A stretch of DNA of 64,000 nt. Source: Atrichornis clamosus. Lineage: Eukaryota; Chordata; Aves; Passeriformes; Menuridae. How positions within the stretch are numbered: the first letter of the stretch is position 1; every line of letters starts with the position of its first letter. A program made the position numbers and the translations under genes. The notes beneath the pieces were generated by a model. The model was not told the DNA's origin, made no database searches, and worked only from the letters and a program-made list of their open reading frames with translations. Shown piece by piece: positions 1 to 12,376 of this stretch. The DNA lies in the NCBI GenBank assembly GCA_013400975.1, contig WBMZ01002659.1, positions 62,001-126,000 on the forward strand. The letters run 5' to 3'.

Positions 1-640
1 TCCCCAGTAAAATTTGAATTTCTTGTGATACTTCGAACATTCTTTATAGACAAGTCATATCAATTGAATTTAGTTGTGATTAGATAAAACTATCTGGTAA
101 CTTTAAATATAAGCACGGAAAATCAATATTTGGGGACTTCCTAGAAGTCCTATCCAAACAAAGGATTTATACTTTAATAAAGTACCATGAACATAAGTGT
201 ACAATCAATCCATCAAAGCAATGTTAACAATGTGAGTGCAATAAGACACAAAATCTGGAGACACAAAATCTAGAGGTACATGGAAGCTGCACGGTTGGTG
301 TAAGTTATCCTGCCTCACTGCTGCTGATGCCACTCATCTGCTTCTGGAACTAGTGTGTAGGATTCTTATCCCATACAAGACAAAATCAAGGAGCAAAACA
401 CAAAGTGGTTATGAAGGACTAGATTCTCCTTTATTCTCCTATTCATATTGATTCTATTTTCCTGGGATGCCTCATTGGGTGAGTTTTAAGGTTGTAGAAG
501 GGTAAACTGGTGTCTTGGGTTGAGCATATGACTCCATTTTGTTATCTCATATCACGGCTGTATACTTAACATGAATTCTGTGCCTCTGACTCGATTCCAA
601 GAATTTTCAAGGACAAACACAAATACTCCTGTGCTGGGAC
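1..640. other. Unique AT-rich sequence, no gene
   Basis: No open frame of note, no recognisable repeat and no RNA gene is visible here. A GTGAGT-type donor occurs near 480, but the segment before it has only a weak acceptor, so I do not call an exon. Confidence 0.6.
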
Positions 641-724
641 TCAGGCAGGTTTGGGTTTTTTTTTCTTCTCTCACTCACTCCTAAGCTCTCAGCTCTGCCA
701 CAGGCAGCAGGGAAGAGAGAGTTG

Positions 725-1085
725 NNNNNNNNNNNNNNNNNNNNNNNNNNNNNNNNNNNNNNNNNNNNNNNNNNNNNNNNNNNNNNNNNNNNNNNNNNNN
801 NNNNNNNNNNNNNNNNNNNNNNNNNNNNNNNNNNNNNNNNNNNNNNNNNNNNNNNNNNNNNNNNNNNNNNNNNNNNNNNNNNNNNNNNNNNNNNNNNNNN
901 NNNNNNNNNNNNNNNNNNNNNNNNNNNNNNNNNNNNNNNNNNNNNNNNNNNNNNNNNNNNNNNNNNNNNNNNNNNNNNNNNNNNNNNNNNNNNNNNNNNN
1001 NNNNNNNNNNNNNNNNNNNNNNNNNNNNNNNNNNNNNNNNNNNNNNNNNNNNNNNNNNNNNNNNNNNNNNNNNNNNNNNNNNNNN
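725..1085. other. Assembly gap (361 N)
   Basis: An uninterrupted run of N. The flanks are GC-richer than the surroundings and the right flank looks like an LTR, so the gap probably marks a GC-rich or repetitive part of that LTR that did not assemble. The gap length may be an estimate. Any open frame that crosses it is meaningless. Confidence 0.99.
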
Positions 1086-1222
1086 ATGCCTTGTAAAGAG
1101 GGCTTTTTTCATTCTACCTCTGAGGAATTGCCTCTGTCCCGACCTGGTCGGGGAGGGGTGGCTAATAGCCTACCTTCCCCCGGAAGGGCATTTTCCTCCT
1201 TATATTGTCTCAAACCGGGACA
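1086..1222 (-). mobile_element. Endogenous retrovirus LTR, 5' end (minus strand), rest lost in gap
   Basis: Read on the minus strand, the segment starts at 1222 with TGTCCCGGTTTGAG and runs leftward into the gap. It has a GC-rich, C-run-rich body and an AATTCCTCAGAGGTAGAA stretch at about 1115-1132. This start and this order of short motifs match my memory of passerine ERV LTRs. The TG start of an LTR is therefore at 1222. The other end is not visible; it may lie in the GC-richer 640-724 segment on the far side of the gap. No internal gag/pol is seen next to it, so a solo LTR is the simplest reading. The subfamily cannot be assigned without a repeat library. Confidence 0.5.
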
Positions 1223-3247
1223 ACTGGATGCACACCTGACCTCACAGACAGAACACCAAAAAGTCTGGTTAGTCCTGTGGCTACCTGAAATCACCACTCA
1301 GAGTTCACAAGGGGTATTTTTTGCTTCATATGTGTGTATGAGAACTAGTCAAGTTCAGGCTCAGACTTCTCATGTCAGGTCAGAAAGACCTATCTATTTT
1401 TCTTTTTTTCTCTCCTTTTCATTGCCCTTTATTAACACTCAGTTAAGATTTTTCACCAAGGTTTTTAGTCCATCACTTTCTCTTTGGATGAGGTCACACA
1501 ACAGTATGATATATTCTGCTTACTGAAGTTTATCGAAATCTGTGGAAAAGCACTTGTCTCTTTCAAATCTAATCCAATTTCTACTGAAGCTTGAGGCACA
1601 ACTTTCATTGATTCGGTGTAGCCAGGTTGAATGCAGTCTTAGATGACTGTACTTCATACCCTTGAAAAAGTCACAGGCAGATGCTGTAGAAGCAGTAGAA
1701 AACACAGGTTTCTCCATTAGATGAAAGCAATGGATGGTTGGTTTCTACCATATAGGAATTCTTATGCAATCAGATGAAGAGAAAAGAGTTTACACTTACT
1801 CCAGGAAAGAGTAAGATGGGGGTGGAATACGGGATATAAAGAACAATAGTGGTGAAAGGACAGGGAAAATAAAGACAACCGTGATTGCAGGGAAGAATAA
1901 ATAATATTGACAGCACTGCTAAAGTGCCCAGGACAGGTGGGAATTGTGCCACTGAACTTCATACTGTATAACAGGGTAAAGAAGAAGTAGGCCCATTGTG
2001 GATAATGAGAGATAGATCCACTAAGATGCTCCAGCTGCTTCTCACCACATCACTGATGTAAAGCAGATGGACCTTTATCTGGAGCAGTTGGTTATGACAG
2101 GTTTAGCGCACCTTTGTGTCACTGGTGCAGAGCAGCTCTCGGCTTCTACTTTCTCCGTATGATTTTGGGGACGACATAAACAATCCAAGCTTTGATGCCA
2201 TCCAAAAATAACCAAAAATAACTTCATAAGATTGTAATTGGTTAATGCATGGTTGACTTTTTTTCTTTGTTTCATTTTTTAACTGTCTTTCACCGAATCA
2301 CCATAGACCTCAAGTGAGAAAGGAGAAGGAGGAGGGAAATAGGAATAATTTAGTAACAATTAAAGATGGTTTATTTTATAAAACAATCAAGTAAAGGGGA
2401 GCTTCAGGTGAAATTTTATCTATGGAATTAACAGCAGTGTATGAAGTGTGGAACACTCAGAAGGAAGTAACTCATATAACTGCCCTTTAGAAATATTTGG
2501 TTTTGTTGCTTTATTGAATAACTGTTGCAAATATCCTAGTTTAAATGCTTGCTATTTATTTAACTGGAATTATTTTAAACTTTCAGTCTAGAATCAGATG
2601 CTCAAGCCAAGGTCCTTGTGAAGTAATTTCCCTGTCAGGAAGTCCTGAGCTAATCCTAGTTACCAAACAGAACTGCAGTACTGAGAGTGGGGAAAAGAGA
2701 ATGCAACTTTGGAAAATGTTTCCTTGAGCAATTAGCTGAGAAACTGCCATGGAAAGTTCTCAAGTCTCCTTGACCCCATCTTTTCGTTCCAGATGTTCTG
2801 TCATGTTTGCTTGGACTACATCTGCACTACTAAGTACAAGAGGGCCAGGAAGTGAGTTCAAACACTTTACCCCGCTGTGCATCTGCTAGGCTGCACCCCG
2901 CTCTGCAAAAATCAAGGCAGATCTTGCCAACTTTCCAAGACAAATCCACTCTACTGGGGTCTGCTCCTGAGCAGGGAATATGCATCAACTAATGCCACTT
3001 AGATCTGAGCACAGGCTTGCTCTCTCTTCATTATTTATTTAGCTGTACAGTTATAACTTGTGAGATCAAGATGCACACATAGAAGTATGATGGAGATAAA
3101 TATATCATAACAGAAAGACGGGACATGATCTTTTCTTGTATCATCTACCAGTCAAAGACAAACGTAAAACAACATATCTGACAGCACTCTTGCTTTAGAC
3201 TCCTTCACTTTAAGCCCTTTCACCTCTATCTGGGCTGGCACCTTTTT
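1223..3247. other. Unique AT-rich sequence, no gene
   Basis: No repeat family recognised. A 46-codon open stretch (2589-2724) follows an acceptor-like site ending CAG near 2586 and stops at TGA (2725-2727). It has no recognisable domain, and I treat it as chance. Confidence 0.5.
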
Positions 3248-3283
3248 GGAGAGAGAGAGGGAGAGACAGAGAGAGAGAGACAG
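3248..3283. repeat. GA-rich microsatellite
   Basis: Imperfect (GA)n tract with a few C and GG interruptions. Purine-only apart from the interruptions. Confidence 0.9.
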
Positions 3284-6200
3284 TGAAAGAGTTCATGTAC
3301 TGTATCAGTGAGGTAGTTGAAGTTAAAAGCAACAAGTAGGAAAAAGACCTTTTTTCAGAAACCATTGTTGATCTTTTTGGCCCTGATTGAATTAACAGAT
3401 TGCTATCTCCAAGATTTCCCTTGGTTTTTGTCTTTAATTCTAAAAAGGAATGAATACATAAAAGGCCTTGGGAATTTTACAGGATTCACCTTCAAATTCC
3501 TCCACTTATAATTGTAAGCCACTCAATTCCACTAATACATGAAGAAGGCTGAGGGGTTAATGGTCTGGTACATCCAGGCCACTTATTCACTGTTTCAGGA
3601 AAAAATTGTGGATTCAAAGTGCTTTGAAATCTAACATTTTTTATGGCCTTTTACCAGAAGTTTACATGGCAAGTGTGTGAAACCAGGGATCATTTTGTGG
3701 TAACACAGTGCCACAGCCTTGGAGGAAGGAGAGAAAAGCAGCTCCTTCGCCTCTTTACCTTCATGCAGTAACTGCCTCCACATTGGCTCTGCAGCTGACT
3801 GGTGTCTGTGTTGCAGTCAGCAGCAACTGGTACCAACATTTCACTGAAAAGCAAGACTGTAAATCTACAGGGATGTAGTTATATGAGACAGGCTGAGCCT
3901 GTGTAAAAGCTTACTGCTGCTGAGAGGAACTGTCTTGTTTCCTCTTCAACAGCTTTTTCACTTATTTCTCATTCTCATCTGCTGACTCCTTCCCCTCTCT
4001 TTCACCAGCTCTCAGGCATGTCCGTCCCTTGGGCTCCATGTCTTCTAGCAAATTATATTTGCCCTGGACTGTACTCTGGCACCGAGACCAGCTGGAAAGG
4101 AACAGCACCCTCTCCATCCATCACACTCTTGAAACTGTCAGCAGTTGGTGGCCATATACAAGCTGCCTACAGGGAACGTATTCTGGTCCATGATGGTTTT
4201 GCAGCTGTTCCTAGGAATTGTTGGAAGAGAGGTAGTTAACCTGGGCCAAAACCGTACTGGGGTCATTAAAGTAATTTACTGCGGACAGCATAAACAATCC
4301 AGTTCCAGTGCCTTGGAGTGTTTCCTGGTACTGTTCACTGTTTAATATTTTATCATTGCTGTAATTCAGGGAGCTGATTCCTCTTGGTGACCTAGTAGGA
4401 AACCAGCTCAACCAAAAAGGAGCAAAAAGCCTTTTGCCATCAACTCTTTAGGGATCAGACCACAGACATGGTGCAGGGGTGAGAACAAGGGTATAATTCC
4501 AAGAACAGAGAGATGGAAAAGAAAGACAGACTTCTTCAGTATCAATGTTGTATGTCTTGTCTAACTCTACCCTCTTTAACAGTATAATTAGAAACGTATA
4601 CCTATAATTAGAGATGCATACATATAAATGTGCACACAGGAGAACTCTTTGTCCTGCTGTGATGCTGACGGAAAAGATTTGCAGCACAGTACCAGCAATC
4701 CACTGCCATTACTCCTGAGATTTCTACCCCTTTGGATCTGCCATCTAATTTGAATTTGTAAGAAATTCCTAACTTTTTTCAGTCAAATTGGGTCCTAGTG
4801 TTAAGACCGTAAGATAAACTAATGCATTTTTCTTTAAACGGACCAGTGAGAGCTCACACAAGCAGCTTAAATGGCAGATTGGAAGAGGTGATAGCATTCA
4901 GCAAAAGGAGATGACCCTCCTTTAACCTCTTACTGTGATATATCTGCATCCAAAAGAGAGTGGTACACAGCTTTCAGAAAAGTTTGTACTCCTCACTCTG
5001 AGTCAACACTTCGGCATTCAGCAGCAGTGCCACTGCATTAGCACAGGCAGCCCCTGCCCTGGGACACAGATGTTCGGCCGGACTGAGGAAAGGCTTCAAA
5101 AACAATCTTGCATACCTGTATAAAACCAGCTGTTTGGGCTTTCCCCGCTTTTTTTTCCCATCCTCAGTTTTTTAATCTAGGTCCCCATACGTTCAAGCGG
5201 GGAAAACAATCTCAAGTCAAAACTTCTGAATCTGGGATTGCTTATGGGTCTGTGGGTTCAGAAGGTCTTTGTCATGCTGCAGGGTGATCCAAATGCTCAT
5301 TATAAAACTGTTCCCAATTATAGATATATTCCATGTGTTTTAAAATAAACTTTCTGTCCTCATGCAAATATAACTAATAATAAAAAAACCAAAACAAAAT
5401 CTTTGAGGTCCTTAGTGTTCTGGGGAAACACTTCTCAAAGGATTATTTTGTAGTACGTACTGTTTAAAATTTTTTCCCAGCTAATTTATACTGGATGCTC
5501 TGTGTTCAGTCATTGCATTTCATGTTTAATATTTCTTCTAGCACGTGAATATAAAGATTCTCACTCCATATCTACCCTCAATTCTTTTTTTTCTCCTGTA
5601 ACAGATTTTATTTTTTTCCAAGGTTAGTGTGGGGTTCTTTGGTTTTTTGGTTTTTTTTTTTTTGACAGATTGCAGATTTTAGGCTAATAAACTCATTTCT
5701 GGAAGTCACGAGTTTAGAAGCCTTGAGATTTGACAGTTTGGGGTGAACTTGTGAAAAACATTTTGCTTAGCAGAGTAAGTAATGCTAATCTTAACAGAAT
5801 TAAAGCAACCTTTCAGGCACACGTGCTTGAGTCTCATTAAAGCAATATCCTCATGTCATTTTAAAGCACCTCTTAATATCCATCCATAAGATCTGACTCC
5901 TCTGTCCTTGCTTAATGAACTTTTCTACTTCAAAGTTTATTAGTAATTGCTATTGCAGTTAGAAGTTCTCCTGATTTGCAAATTTGCATATTTTGGGGGG
6001 GACTTCTGTTTTGTGTTGTGGCTTTAAAATTGTAAAAAAGTAGGAAGCTTCCTTTATGTGCATATTCAAAATATGAAGAATGATTTTTGCTAATGGAAAA
6101 TGATAAAAAAATAAATTAAAAAAAAGATTCAATGTTCATCACATTTTCTATTGTAATTAATATAATATGGTTTAGGTTTCTACTTTGCTGCTTTGACAAA

Positions 6201-7076
6201 ACATTAAATGCCAGTTCACTCCATAGAGGTCTGAATCTAGTTTAATAGTCCTCATTTCTTGTGAATTAATGGCAACCTAGTGTTTAAATAAAATAATTTC
6301 CTGAGATTGTCTCTGACTTCAGCCTTGTAACTCCTTTTTTGTACTAATGCGTCTCAAAAAAGAACCAAGCAGATGTGCGGATCTTGTGGTTTGGGAGCCT
6401 TCTGTTTTAGTGGCCCCAGTTGTGAATAAGGTAATAAGCAGATGTTTTATGCTACTGTTGTAAGTAATGCATCTGTTGGGGGTGGCACAGAAGTACATCA
6501 GTGTTTAATGCAGTTTGACTGGTTCCTTCCTAACTCTCGTAGATCCATCAGCTTCCTTTCTCCACTGCCTGGTGTTAATTCTGCCAATTTTGCTATTTTC
6601 ATTGCTCTTTCTACCTTGGGTATCTATGTAGGAAAATTCTCAGCTGTAGAACATGTGTGTATACATTTATTTTGGCAGTGAATAGTCTGAACGGAAAGCA
6701 ATATTTTAGATTTTTTGATTATGTTAGTAATGTGATCACCCAAACGCATTGCTAGATCTCGCAGGCTGTCCGCTATCCTAGTATTCCTATGGCACCCGCA
6801 GCCAAGTGTGAGTGCAACCCTGTCCCTGAGAGCTGGGGGGCACATCAGTGTCCTGGCAAAACAAAGGGAGAGACTGAGAAAGCAGTGGGAAATGTCAACA
6901 TCCTCTTCTTTGGTGTCTCCTCTTCCAGAAACTTCTATCTGTAATGGACCAGTTAGTACAGGTTTAGGGTAGTGTTACTTTGGAGTGAGGGAATTTTGAA
7001 TGTGCCTGGGAGGTGGGTATAAAAGGAACCAACTGTAGAGACAATGGAAAAAATAACTTCAATTTTTGAGGAAATG
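3284..7076. other. Unique AT-rich sequence, no gene
   Basis: Contains poly-T runs (5587-5593, 5650-5662) and A/T-rich stretches around 6090-6170. Short open frames at 4018-4345 and 6442-6681 overlap each other or run antisense to one another and show no domain. No RNA gene or transposon end recognised. Confidence 0.5.
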
Positions 7077-7130
7077 AGGCAGGCAGGCAGGCAGGAAGGC
7101 AGGCAGGCAGGAAGGAAGGAAGGAAGGAAG
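7077..7130. repeat. AGGC/AAGG tetranucleotide repeat
   Basis: A compound microsatellite: several (AGGC) units with an interrupting AAGG, then about five (AAGG) units. The two phases suggest the AAGG part arose by mutation of AGGC units and then expanded. Such tracts usually vary in length between individuals. Confidence 0.95.
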
Positions 7131-8783
7131 AAATCCCCACTCTTCTCCGAACCAGATTCCTAAGTCATTGATGTATTTCTAGCGGAATGATATAGTTAAT
7201 CGAAGATTTTAAATCATGGCATTGAAACATTTTAATCTCATTTTAGCAATTTTAAAGGCATTTTCCTTTTCAAATTATAAGGTAAATAAGCATGACCATA
7301 TTAAAAAATTCCATTCTGACCAAAATGCTTTTTAAAATAACTCTTCGATTGTTTCTAGGTCTCAGTGAAACAAGCTTTTAATATACCTTTCCTTCTGGTC
7401 TAAAGCATTTGTTTCTCAGAAGATGCTATGCAAACTAGAGTTCTCTTGGAGCGTGGTCCTAGGATCACTGTTTATCTGACGGATTTGGATAATAAGAGCT
7501 CTAAGTGCTACCTGCTCAGCTTCCTAAATTAGCAGAGATGCATGGATACTCTTATGCAAAACAACCTTAGTGGACCACTTTGAATTGTTTGGGTTAACTG
7601 ATAAGAGGAAGCTGAGGGTCCTTAGTTAAAGGAATCATTTCTGCGAATGTCAAGAGGCAGCAAGAAAAGAGGAGTAAATAGTTAGTGGCGTGAGAAGCTC
7701 AGTCAAGGAGTCCCTTGGTGTGAAAAGCAAGGGAAAACAATCCTCCCAAATAGGGAACACGTTTTATAGATAAACCTTAGAAGAACAGACTATTGAAACA
7801 CCTACAGAAGAGATAGACAAGGCAATGACAGGCAGATTAGGTGGTGTCAGTGTGGTGTTTAGGGAAACAAGGCTGGAGGAAGCAGAAATGAATTTAAATT
7901 TGAAAGTGTGGAAGGGATATGCAAATTTATGAAGATCTTGCTCTGTTATGCTGATGATGCAAAGAAAAGATATTTTATTAGCATAAGACTCCTCAAAGAG
8001 AATCAAAGTGATTTAAATAACCATTAGTCCACTGAGTTCCTATTTATATTCAAAAGCAAGAATCCAATCTAGCTTTATTCCAAAACAGAACATTTCACAC
8101 TTCTTAATTATGTGTGAATTATAAAGCACCCATGTCCTCTTCCTCTGCAACATACACAATGCAGGTGTATTCCACCAGAAATAATAACATACTACCGATT
8201 GGATATCCTCCTTGTAAACATCTGCACAGGAAGAACTTTATCAAGGGTTGGTATTGTGACAGACCTTTTATTAACTATGGAGTCTGAAGAATGCCTGTTG
8301 TACTGACTCATATAAGGATCAGCTTTAACGGCTGTTCTTTCATCTGGTGAAAGAAGTCAGGCCAGATTTCAAATGTTGCTCATGTCTTCGGTCAAAGCTG
8401 TAAGAACTTGGTTCTGACTTCTAAGGAAGCAAAACTTGATAATCTTGGCTAAGATTTGATCCGGATTTTTACTCATTGCCTAAATGCAGAATTTGATTTA
8501 TGAAAATCAGAATCTAACTAGAATGGAAAAATAAAATCTTATATAGGTTCTTCTAAACCAAAATGTCAACACAAAACTAGCTAAGAAATAATTGCCTTGT
8601 CAACAGCTATTGTAAAATAAAAATATAATGCATGGTGGTCAACTAAAACTTAAGGTTTTGAGCATGTACATGTTAACAGAACAACCTCCTATTTCTGAAA
8701 TCAAATTGTGATGTTTTTCTTGCTCCTTCACCACCTAACTTGTATGTTTATCCTACTGTTAAAGTATTTCAGTTTAAGGAGTT

Positions 8784-8817
8784 AATTTTTATCAGACAGG
8801 AAAGTCTGATAAAAATT
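8784..8817. repeat. Perfect 14-bp inverted repeat (hairpin)
   Basis: The arms 8784-8797 and 8804-8817 are exactly complementary and are separated by 6 bases (AGGAAA). The arms read AATTTTTATCAGAC and its complement. The base beyond each arm does not pair, so the stem is sharply bounded. It is too short for a typical microRNA precursor; a short palindrome or the remnant of a small DNA transposon are alternatives. Confidence 0.9.
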
Positions 8818-11800
8818 GGAATTTGATTCAATTTTCAGCAGTCCCTGGCTTCTGGAAAATAAATGCTTGGCAATATGTGTAAATTGAAATCATCAGTTCA
8901 TAAACAACATTGGAATTTTAGATATGTCAGACCCCTGTTTTGAAAAGCAATGTGCTCTTGGAAATGCTGGAAAATACAGTTCAACGACCACTGGGACATG
9001 CTTAATTTTAGTGAAAGATTCTTGTTGCTATGTTATCTTTCAGCATAAACTAATGTTGAAATTTTAGAAGATATAATATCTTTAGCAAAAGTGAAGTTCA
9101 ATTCCTGCATTACATGACACAATGCAGAACATAAGCAGCTCAATTAAAATGCCAATTCTTATTTAAAGGGCTTTAAATTAAAATGTAATAAGGGTCGCAT
9201 CTTTTTTCTTTTTTCCTAGCACACTTTCTTCTCATGAAAAACCTGAACAGATTGTTGTAGCTTGCTTTATTTACCTAGGCTTTCATGGGATTCTGCATAC
9301 ATAATATTTCATAATCAAGAGGGCTTGGGCAGAATTCTGAGCATGAGAATGGGGAACCATAATGAGAAGTCAGTCACAAGGAGCAGAGCAGCAGAAACAT
9401 GGGGATATTTCAGTTGTGTTAGTCTTCTTCTATTCCTGGTCTGACAATGAAAACAAAGACAGTTTCCTTAAGTCTGTCCTCTAAGTGATGAGGATATATG
9501 GAGGGAAGTGGAATTTCGGTGAATATGTAGACCAAAGATAAATTGAAGTGGTAGGAGTAGGTAAAAGCAGGAAAGATCCTTGAGGAGAGGTTATATTTTG
9601 AGTCCATGACTGTGGCCCCTGATCAACACTTTTCACCCTCCCAGATGTCTAGTAGAAAGAGACTGGATTTGCTCAGGTTTTTTTTGTCACCTTCTTTGAG
9701 ACCAAGATGAAGTTTTGCATTTGTGACAGATTAGATGAGGCAGAAAGGATATTTTCCTTTCCCAGCCAAATGTCCATTTTGTAGGGAGAGAACTTAATGT
9801 TCTGACAATTTAAAAGTAAAAAATAGTGTAGTCAAATTTATAGAGTGTCATTGTCCATCAATTTGGAATTGGGAAAGAGTTAAGGAAAAGCAGGCAGGAG
9901 ACAGGAGCTATGAATCCCTATTACTTGGACACTGAGCTTCTCTACTAATGCTTTGACCAAGCTGGCCTTCTGTGATGACAGAAGTATGTCACAGAACATC
10001 ATTTCATGACTGGATGCCAGGAACAGCCTGGGATCAATGTGGGAGAGGGATTTACTAGAGGAGCAAGGGTGAACATTCACAGAAAGAGTAGTGATAAATT
10101 TTGTCTGATATGCTGCCCAGTGATTCTAAGAGGGTTAATAAAATCGAAGGTTACTTAAAGGATGATTTGTGCAACTTGTCTTTCCTAATACAGGCCTGAG
10201 ATGGCACGCTTCACTTCTCGAAGCCCATCCACAGAGAAATTGTGCAGGACATTTGAGAGCAGTGAAGAAGCAGCCTGTGCTATTCTATTGCTTTCAGAAT
10301 GACACACTTAAATAGTGGTGTAGTGTTTGGAGCATTGAGTATTGCTTAATTTGGATAACGAAAGAAAGATCTCGGTCTCTGCCTTGCAAAATCATCTTTT
10401 ATGGTCAAGCCTTCAAAAATAAGACTGAAAGTGACTCAAGTTGTACATACCCATTATCTAAACAAATGGGGTTACATAACTAAAATGTGTTTTAGAATTT
10501 TTTAGAATCTGATTAATGACAGTAATTTTAAGTGGATATACAAAGCTAGCTCTTTTCCTCCAAGAACTCTTAAATTTGCAACTATGCTGGTTCTTTTTCC
10601 CTGATGAAATGCCAAACGAAAACCAATAAACTGCCCCCATTTTTAGGGTGTGTGTATTTCCCTGCAGTTTTCTTTTCATTTCCTGTTTTCTCTGACTTTT
10701 CTTTTTTGGCTGAAGAGGAATGGGCAGCCTTTCATTTCATTTCATTTTCACTTTTTAGTGTCAGACTGCATTTGGGTGGCTAATTTTGCCATTAGGAGGA
10801 TGACGTGGTGAAACACCTTCTGGTTGTGTGAAGCTGAAGTCACTGCAGAGTTCAGTAATATTTCCTCATTAAACTGCACTTAAGGCACACCTACTAGGCC
10901 AACATTGTGTGAAACTGCTTTTAGTAACCTATGTACTGGACACCTAAGTGACTGTTTTTCCTATAAACCTAAGTTATTTAGGGAATTTGGTTGTGTGTAT
11001 TATCCATTTTTCTAATTAATAATAGAATTTCAGATGCAGTCAAAGATGTTTCTGTCTCTTTAAGGACCTTCCAGCTTTGAAATTTGACCCTTGCTTACCA
11101 GAGTCCAGACTTAACCTCACAAACTAGTAACAAGTGTTTCCTGGCCCTTTTTCCCCATGGCAGTATAACTCCACTCTCTCTTTCGATTTGTTGTTGTTTT
11201 TCTGTTTCTGTGGGGTTTTAAAAATTTTTTATTTTGGTTTGTTTTTTAAATTTGTGGTTATATTAGGGCCTGAGATCTAAATAAGAGTTCATCACAAGTT
11301 AAATCAGAGTTTATCACACTCTAATTAAGATTGTAGTATACTTGTTAACTACATCTGTGGTGGTACATAGTATTTGTGGTTTGTGTTCGTCTATTTACTT
11401 CTGCTAAGTCTCTTTGTTTCCTGGAGTTTGGGAAGCTCTAGCTGTAAACCTAAGAAGAAAGCTTTTATCCCCAGAATTTAGGAATGATGTCAGTACACTT
11501 TGAATTTTGGTTCTGACTTCTTTCTACAATTATACCTGGTTCAAACCTGTCCACATTGAACAGTAAAGCTAGATTTGAACTAGCCACATTAAAAACAATT
11601 CAAGCCTTTGAAAAAGCACTTGATGGACTTCCGTTCCATACTGATGCTATTATCAGTATAATTGCAAATTTCTAAATAAATCAGCTAGATGGCTAGACGT
11701 ATATTTTTGATGCAGTTATCTGTTCATGAAGGTGAAAAACCTGCATTTTGCAGGAGATGATATTGAAGTAATCCTTCAATTGATTTTTTTTTGCATCTGA

Positions 11801-12356
11801 ATTTATGAGTATTGCAAAGGAATGCAAAATATGACAAGGATACAGAAAGATTTTCATATGGAGATGAAAAAATATCCCCTGGACAGGTATGAGTAAAATA
11901 ATAAAAAATTTCTCATGAGGTACTTATTTAAAATCCTCATCAGCATTACTCAGGATTTTATCTATCTGCAGACCTCAGATCTATGAAAGGCATCAACTCA
12001 CATAGATAATTCTAGTTGCTGGTGCATGAATATTTAAAGAAAGTGAATTAATTAAGGTGATAAGTAATGTTTCTACCTTAGCAACATTTCCTATTTTCAG
12101 TCATTTGACAAGATAAGAAGTGAGATAAAATGTATCATCCAAAGCAAAAATCTTTCCTTAGGAAAAAACCCACACACTCAATACCCAGTAAAGAAGTACC
12201 ATTCTGCCTTGTATGCTTATTTTGTGGAGGTTTGGATCTTCTTTTATAATTTTTATTTCAATGTGTTTGCTGTTTGTTTGAAATGTAAAATAATGAAACT
12301 ATGATTGGGATATTGTCCATGAAACAAGTGTAATACTGCTTTAGCTTGATTTATTT

Positions 12357-12376
12357 AATTCCTCATCTGAGGAATT
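12357..12376. repeat. 20-bp palindrome
   Basis: The arms AATTCCTCA and TGAGGAATT (9 bp each) are perfectly complementary around a 2-base centre. Function unknown; palindromes of this size can arise by chance in 64 kb. Confidence 0.85.

Noticed and set aside
651..1526. 291-codon open frame across the gap
   Set aside because: Mostly undetermined residues from N bases; the rest is LTR sequence and flank.
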